Source: JBCCOW01 sp038749105 (GTDB lineage Bacteria; Planctomycetota; Phycisphaerae; Phycisphaerales; Phycisphaeraceae). From it: DNA of 64,000 nt. A program made the position numbers and the translations under genes. Position 1 is the first letter of the stretch. Every line of letters starts with the position of its first letter. A model generated the notes under the pieces. The model had not been told where the DNA came from, did not search any database, and saw only the letters and a list, made by a program, of their open reading frames with translations. Shown piece after piece: positions 59,766 through 64,000 of the stretch. Where the stretch lies: NCBI GenBank assembly GCA_038749105.1, contig JBCDIM010000010.1:1-64000 (forward strand). The letters run 5' to 3'.

Positions 59766-60257
59766 ATGAAACGCGACCCCGTTGGGCCCGGTCAGGAATC
59801 GGTGTGGGACTACCCCCGGCCGCCGCTGTGCGAGCGGGTCACCGACACGATCCGGGTGATCTTCGATGGACAGCAGCTGGCGATGACCACGAACGCGGTG
59901 GTCGTAAAAGAGACGAGCCATCCGCCGGTCTACTACCTGCCGCCGGGGGATGTAGACGGGTCGATGCTCAATCGGGTCCCGGGGAAGACGAGCTTCTGTG
60001 AGTGGAAGGGGTCGGCGAGCTATGTCGATGTGGTGGGGCCCAGTAAACGGGTATCGGCAGCGGGGTGGTTCTACGCGGAGCCGGTCGCGCGGTTTGCCGC
60101 GCTACGGGATCACTATGCGTTCTACCCGTCACGGATGGACGCGTGCTATGTGAACGATGAGCGGGTCACTGCGCAGGAGGGTGACTTCTACGGCGGGTGG
60201 ATCACGTCAAGCGTCGTCGGCCCGTTCAAGGGCGCGGCCGGGACGTGGGGGTGGTGA
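59766..60257 (+). CDS. DUF427 domain protein
   Basis: The protein has 163 residues. A central DUF427 domain shows IFDGQQLAMTTNAVVVKETSHPPVYYLPPGDV, FCEWKGSASYVDV and WFYAEP. This small beta-rich family has unknown function and often occurs near oxidative-stress or nucleotide-metabolism genes. The start at 59766 is the first sensible ATG; the frame is open far upstream but antisense to the PfpI gene. Confidence 0.88.
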   Translation: MKRDPVGPGQESVWDYPRPPLCERVTDTIRVIFDGQQLAMTTNAVVVKETSHPPVYYLPPGDVDGSMLNRVPGKTSFCEWKGSASYVDVVGPSKRVSAAGWFYAEPVARFAALRDHYAFYPSRMDACYVNDERVTAQEGDFYGGWITSSVVGPFKGAAGTWGW

Positions 60258-60285
60258 GCCGGATGGCCCTGGGAGGCCGAGGCGA

Positions 60286-60876
60286 TCAGGCCTGGTTGGT
60301 CTTTTCGACGTAGTCGGCCTCGGGCGCGTTGAGGTGGCTAGCCAGATCCTGGATCGCGGCGGCCTCTTCTTCGCTGACCTTATGCCCCAAGCTGAAGAAC
60401 CCGCCAGAGACCTGGGCGACGCCTTCGCAGAGCTCGAGGAGGGTGTGCGGGTGCAGGTCCTGGGCCTCAAGCAGGTCGTGCAGGTGTTGGCGGACGACGG
60501 TGAAGAACGCATCGGAGGGCTGGGTTTCCAGCAGCGCGGCGAGGAGGTTCGCGGCGGGGCTGGCGGGCGTGATGCCGTGCGCTTCAGCGATCCGGAGGAT
60601 GCGGACGCGTTCGGGGACCGAGACGTCGCCATCGGCCCAGGCCACCTCGACCAGCGGGACCAGGTGCAGGGCGGCACCGGTCTCGGCGTCGAACCCAAGC
60701 TCCTTGAGGTGGCGCGTGATGACGTCGTCACTGAGCTCGGCCTCCTCGGCGAGGCGTGCGTGACCGGTGGCCTCACGGGCCTGGGCCTCGAGCTGCTCGC
60801 GGAGCTTCGCGCGGGCTTCGGCGTTCTGCTTCTGGAAGTACTGCTCTTCGTACCGGTTGTCGTCGTTTTCGGCCAT
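60286..60876 (-). CDS. TerB-like protein
   Basis: The protein has 196 residues. A charged N-terminal helix (about residues 1-60) is followed by a TerB/DjlA-like all-helical domain: LVEVAWADGDVSVPERVRILRIAEAHGI resembles the acidic metal-binding loop of that family. TerB-like domains are linked to tellurite resistance and membrane stress, but no ter operon is present. The start at 60876 (MAENDD) is chosen over an upstream in-frame start that overlaps the intergenic region. Confidence 0.75.
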   Translation of the reverse strand: MAENDDNRYEEQYFQKQNAEARAKLREQLEAQAREATGHARLAEEAELSDDVITRHLKELGFDAETGAALHLVPLVEVAWADGDVSVPERVRILRIAEAHGITPASPAANLLAALLETQPSDAFFTVVRQHLHDLLEAQDLHPHTLLELCEGVAQVSGGFFSLGHKVSEEEAAAIQDLASHLNAPEADYVEKTNQA

Positions 60877-60983
60877 GAGATGATGCTCCACGGGTGAGGG
60901 CGGGAGTATACGGCGATGGCGCACCGCACAGCGGCACCGCGGCGAGCCGAGGTAACGCAAAGCGAGCAGGGCAGAGGCGGAGG

Positions 60984-62252
60984 TCAGCCGGAGACCGCAC
61001 TGCCGACGCTGAAGATCGGCAGCAGCAGAGCGATGGCGACGAAGCCGATGATGGCACCCATGGTGACGATCATGGCGGGCTCAATGAGCTGCGTGGCAGC
61101 CTTGACGCGATCGTCAAACTCGGCCTCGGTGTAGTCGGCGACCTTGGACATCACCGAACCCAGGCGACCGGACTTCTCGCCCGAGACGATCATCTGGGAG
61201 ACCGAGCCAGGGATCAGCGGCGAGTCTTTCAGACCTGCCGAGAGGGGGTCGCCCGCGCGGAGCTGTTGATCGACTTCGTCCCAAAGGGCGTCGTACTGGA
61301 CGTTGTTGGTGACGTCACGCACGATGGCGACCATGTCGAGGATGGGGACGCCGGCATCGATCATCGTGCCGAGGGTCCGGCAGGCGCGGGTGAGGTAGAG
61401 GCGTTCGAAGAGGGGGCCGACGACGGGCGTGGAGAGCTTGGCCTGGTCGAGGGTGTTGCGGCCGGTGGGTGTGCGGAGGAAGACCGCGAGCCCGACGATG
61501 AGGGCGGCGGCACCGCCGGCGTAGGCGTACCAGAACCCGGTGATCTGACCGGAGGTCGCCAGGAGCATGCGGGTGGGCGCGGGCAGTGCGGCACCCTTGC
61601 CGGCATAGATCGTTTCAAACCGGGGCAGGACGAAGATCATCAGGCCGAGCGTGATGACCACGACCAGGCCCAGCATGACCGCGGGGTAGGTCAGGGCGGA
61701 CTTGATTTTCTTGGCGGTGGCCTGCTCCTTGCCGAGGTATTGGGACACCCGGTCGAGCATGGTGCCAAGCGTACCGGAGGCTTCGGAGGCTTTAACCAGC
61801 GAGGCCATGATGGGCGGGAACACCTTGGGGTGCTCTTCGAGGGCGACCGAGAGCTCGTTGCCGCTCTGGACGGTCTGGGTGACCGCGGCGATGACGTCGG
61901 CCATGTTGAGGTTGTCGGTCTGCTCGCCGATGCAGTCGAGGGCATCGCCCAGGGGGACGCCGGTGTCGATCATGACCGCGAGCTGGTGGGCGAAGGTGAT
62001 GACCTCGGCTCGCTTGATCTTCTTGCGTTTGCCGGTGGTGGACCGCGCCTTGGCGGGGGCACCGGCGGAGAGCTTGGCGGCGGGCTTGGCGGGCCGGCCG
62101 GCCTTGCCGTTCTTGCCCTGTGGGCTGAGCTCGATCACGAACTTGCCGGCCGTACGCAGCATCGCCGTCGCGGCGTCGAGGTTGTCGGCCTGGAGGACGC
62201 CGGAGTCAAGGCTACCGGAGGCGGTTCGGGCTTTGTAGGCGAAGGCGGGCAT
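60984..62252 (-). CDS. Type II secretion / type IV pilus inner-membrane protein GspF/PilC
   Basis: The protein has 422 residues. Two homologous T2SSF halves carry the conserved cytoplasmic motifs ITFAHQLAVMIDTGVPLGDALDCI and CRTLGTMIDAGVPILDMV, each followed by hydrophobic helices. A short Lys/Ala-rich linker precedes the first. It is the platform protein of a pseudopilus or pilus machine. The gspE/pilB-type gene lies 45 bases upstream on the same strand. Confidence 0.92.
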   Translation of the reverse strand: MPAFAYKARTASGSLDSGVLQADNLDAATAMLRTAGKFVIELSPQGKNGKAGRPAKPAAKLSAGAPAKARSTTGKRKKIKRAEVITFAHQLAVMIDTGVPLGDALDCIGEQTDNLNMADVIAAVTQTVQSGNELSVALEEHPKVFPPIMASLVKASEASGTLGTMLDRVSQYLGKEQATAKKIKSALTYPAVMLGLVVVITLGLMIFVLPRFETIYAGKGAALPAPTRMLLATSGQITGFWYAYAGGAAALIVGLAVFLRTPTGRNTLDQAKLSTPVVGPLFERLYLTRACRTLGTMIDAGVPILDMVAIVRDVTNNVQYDALWDEVDQQLRAGDPLSAGLKDSPLIPGSVSQMIVSGEKSGRLGSVMSKVADYTEAEFDDRVKAATQLIEPAMIVTMGAIIGFVAIALLLPIFSVGSAVSG

Positions 62253-62297
62253 GGGTTGCGGCCTGCGGGCGGTGGCCCGCAGCTGAACAGGTGGCGG

Positions 62298-64000
62298 TTA
62301 GAGCGCGGTGGCACGCAGGACTTCTTCGACCGTGGTTAGGCCTTGCCGGACTTTGTCGAGCCCGTCCTCCATGAGGGTCGTGTAGGACGCGGACGGGTCC
62401 TCGCCCGAGGTGGCGAGCTTCCGGAGCTCTTGCAGGCCTGCCTCGTTAGCGATGGCGTCGAGGCCGGAGTCGCCGGGGATGTAGAGTTCGTAGAGGCCGA
62501 GGCGCCCTGCGAAGCCCGAGTCACGGCACTTGGGGCAGCCCGCGCCATGGAAAGACGCCTCGGCGAGGTCGGGGTACCGGGCAAACAAGGCCTGGGCACC
62601 CGGCGAGCGGTCTTCATGGGCGGTGGTGTCGGGCTCTTTACAGTGCGGGCAGAGCTTTCGGACCAGCCGCTGCGCGAGCACACCGCGGACAGCCGCGGCG
62701 ACGAGGTACGGCTCGATACCCATGTTCTGGATCCGGGTCACCGCGGACGGGGCGTCGTTGGTGTGCAGCGTGGACACGACCAGGTGGCCGGTCATCGCGG
62801 CCTGGGTCGCGATGCGGGCGGTCTCCTCATCTCGGATCTCGCCGAGCATCACGACGTCCGGGTCCTGACGCAGCAGGGCACGGAGTGCGGAAGCGAAGGA
62901 GAAGCCGGCCTTTTCCTGGACCTGGAACTGGTTGACGCCGGGGATGTTGAATTCGACCGGGTCTTCGACGGTGGAGATGTTGATGTCGTCGCGGTTGATC
63001 TCGGCGAGTGCGGAGTAGAGCGTGGTCGACTTACCCGAGCCGGTGGGCCCGGTGACGAGGACGACACCGTTGGGCTGGTGGATCTGGAGCCGGAGCTTGT
63101 TAAGCATGTCGGGGCTGAACCCGAGCAGGTCGAGGCTGGAGATGGCGTTCTTCTGGTCGGCGATACGCATGACGACCTTCTCGCCGAACTTGCCGGGCAT
63201 GGTCGAGACACGCAGGTCGACCTGCCGGCGTTCGATGCCGAGCGTGATGGCCCCGTCCTGGGGGACACGGCGTTCGGAGATGTCGAGGCCGGCCATGATC
63301 TTGATGCGGGAGGCGACCGCGGGCGCGAGGCGGATCGGCGGGCTGATCTTTTCGTAGAGCCGGCCGTCGACGCGGAAGCGGACGCGGAGGCGGTTCTCGT
63401 CGGGCTCGATGTGGATGTCCGAGGCCCGTTCTTTCACGGCGTCGAAAATCAGGAAGTTCACCAGCTTGATGACGGGCGAACCCTCGGCCGCGGCGTCGTC
63501 GGCCAGGTCCGTGATGTCGTTCTCGATGACGCTGACATCGGTATCGCTGATGTCGATCGAGGTGATGACTTCATCGATCGAAAAGCCTTCGGCCTCGGGG
63601 GTGCCCAGGACATCGATAATGTCCTGTGGCGGCGAGATGACCAGCTGCACGGGGTGCCCGGTGCGGCGTTCGATCTCCTCGGCGAGGAAGACGTTGTCGG
63701 GCTCAGCGATCGCAACGGTGAGCTTTCCGCCGACCAGGAACAGTGGCAGGGCGGGCGTGGCCTCACAGAACTCGCGGGGCAGCATCTCGTGCAGCGACGA
63801 GTCGGTGAGCGCGGGGGTCAGCCGGGTGAAGGGCAGGCCCTGAGCGTCGGCAACGACCTCGAGGACCTGTTCGGCCTCCACAAAACCGAGCTCGACCACC
63901 ACCTCGCCGAGGAGCTTGCGCTCCTTGCGGTTCTTCTGGAAGTCGATGGCCTGGTCGATCTGCTCAGACGTAACGAGGCCGTGCTCGAGCAGCAGATCCC
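62298..64000 (-). CDS. Type II secretion / type IV pilus assembly ATPase (GspE/PilB), 5' end outside window
   Basis: The frame is open to the right edge; a GTG at 63902 is internal, because the upstream codons read QAIDFQKNRKERKLLGEV, typical of the N-terminal T2SSE domain. ATPase motifs are Walker A GPTGSGKSTT, the Asp box ISTVEDPVEF, Walker B DPDVVMLGEIRDEET and the His box HLVVSTLHTND. A zinc-binding CPHC and CPKC pair follows. This hexameric ATPase powers pseudopilus or pilus assembly with GspF. Confidence 0.93.
   Translation of the reverse strand, partial: DLLLEHGLVTSEQIDQAIDFQKNRKERKLLGEVVVELGFVEAEQVLEVVADAQGLPFTRLTPALTDSSLHEMLPREFCEATPALPLFLVGGKLTVAIAEPDNVFLAEEIERRTGHPVQLVISPPQDIIDVLGTPEAEGFSIDEVITSIDISDTDVSVIENDITDLADDAAAEGSPVIKLVNFLIFDAVKERASDIHIEPDENRLRVRFRVDGRLYEKISPPIRLAPAVASRIKIMAGLDISERRVPQDGAITLGIERRQVDLRVSTMPGKFGEKVVMRIADQKNAISSLDLLGFSPDMLNKLRLQIHQPNGVVLVTGPTGSGKSTTLYSALAEINRDDINISTVEDPVEFNIPGVNQFQVQEKAGFSFASALRALLRQDPDVVMLGEIRDEETARIATQAAMTGHLVVSTLHTNDAPSAVTRIQNMGIEPYLVAAAVRGVLAQRLVRKLCPHCKEPDTTAHEDRSPGAQALFARYPDLAEASFHGAGCPKCRDSGFAGRLGLYELYIPGDSGLDAIANEAGLQELRKLATSGEDPSASYTTLMEDGLDKVRQGLTTVEEVLRATAL

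Noticed and set aside
1..64000. CRISPR array, rRNA or tRNA gene
   Set aside because: No spaced direct repeats and no tRNA- or rRNA-like sequence were found on either strand by reading.

Overview
The window is a high-GC bacterial chromosome segment (one line counted by hand inside murF, 40081-40140, is 68% G+C). It most likely comes from a planctomycete of the Phycisphaerae type. This is inferred from the gene families: a secreted protein with a pilin-like C-terminal DG motif, two-half ABC-2 permeases, a DUF4173 protein, a BamA outer membrane and a retained murF/mraY peptidoglycan pathway. No rRNA or tRNA gene is visible, and both window ends cut a gene (tsf on the left, a gspE/pilB-type ATPase on the right). 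No gene-free stretch exceeds about 280 bases.

Layout. 1-6.2 kb: tsf (5' end missing), an M3 oligopeptidase bracketed by two copies of a 29-base palindrome, sthA, and a two-half ABC-2 permease. 6.3-10.2 kb is an accessory pocket: a DUF433/DUF5615 toxin-antitoxin pair lying between the permease start and a duplicated, broken copy of that start, then a transglutaminase-like membrane protein, a small secreted protein joining an RHS-core remnant to a DUF2235/Tle1-like lipase domain, and a low-GC lipoprotein that may be its immunity partner. 10.4-23.5 kb is mostly housekeeping: ftsK, a lipoprotein, a methyltransferase, an alpha/beta hydrolase, A-type Fe-S carrier, iscU with a His/Asp-rich tail, iscS, an adenylate-kinase-like gene, a CHAD-like gene, a 2Fe-2S ferredoxin and a large secreted protein. 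A candidate small RNA follows.

23.8-37.1 kb is a surface-glycan locus. It holds four GT4 and one GT2 glycosyltransferases, a sulfotransferase, a Wzm-type export permease without its ATPase, and a tightly overlapping operon with NeuB, a NeuA-HAD phosphatase fusion and two paralogues that resemble GT42/DUF115 sialyltransferases. Together these look like a pathway that makes, activates and transfers a nonulosonic acid (sialic acid or KDN type).

37.3-42.8 kb: clpP, a lipoprotein, purU, murF and mraY. A REP-associated tyrosine transposase sits between murF and mraY with five copies of a covarying palindrome around and inside the genes. 42.8-53.1 kb: a lipoprotein with a ClpP fold behind a long coiled coil, an FAD oxidoreductase divergent from an AraC regulator, a YhaM-type nuclease, bamA, rplU and lepA. 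53.1-64 kb: hicAB, an aldehyde dehydrogenase, a DUF4173 protein, a NUDIX hydrolase, two lipoproteins with an unusual period-4 D-R repeat flanking a frameshifted gene, a PfpI/DJ-1 protein, DUF427, TerB-like, and the gspF/gspE pair of a type II secretion or type IV pilus machine.

All identifications come from reading the sequence and from recall of family motifs; no database search was run.
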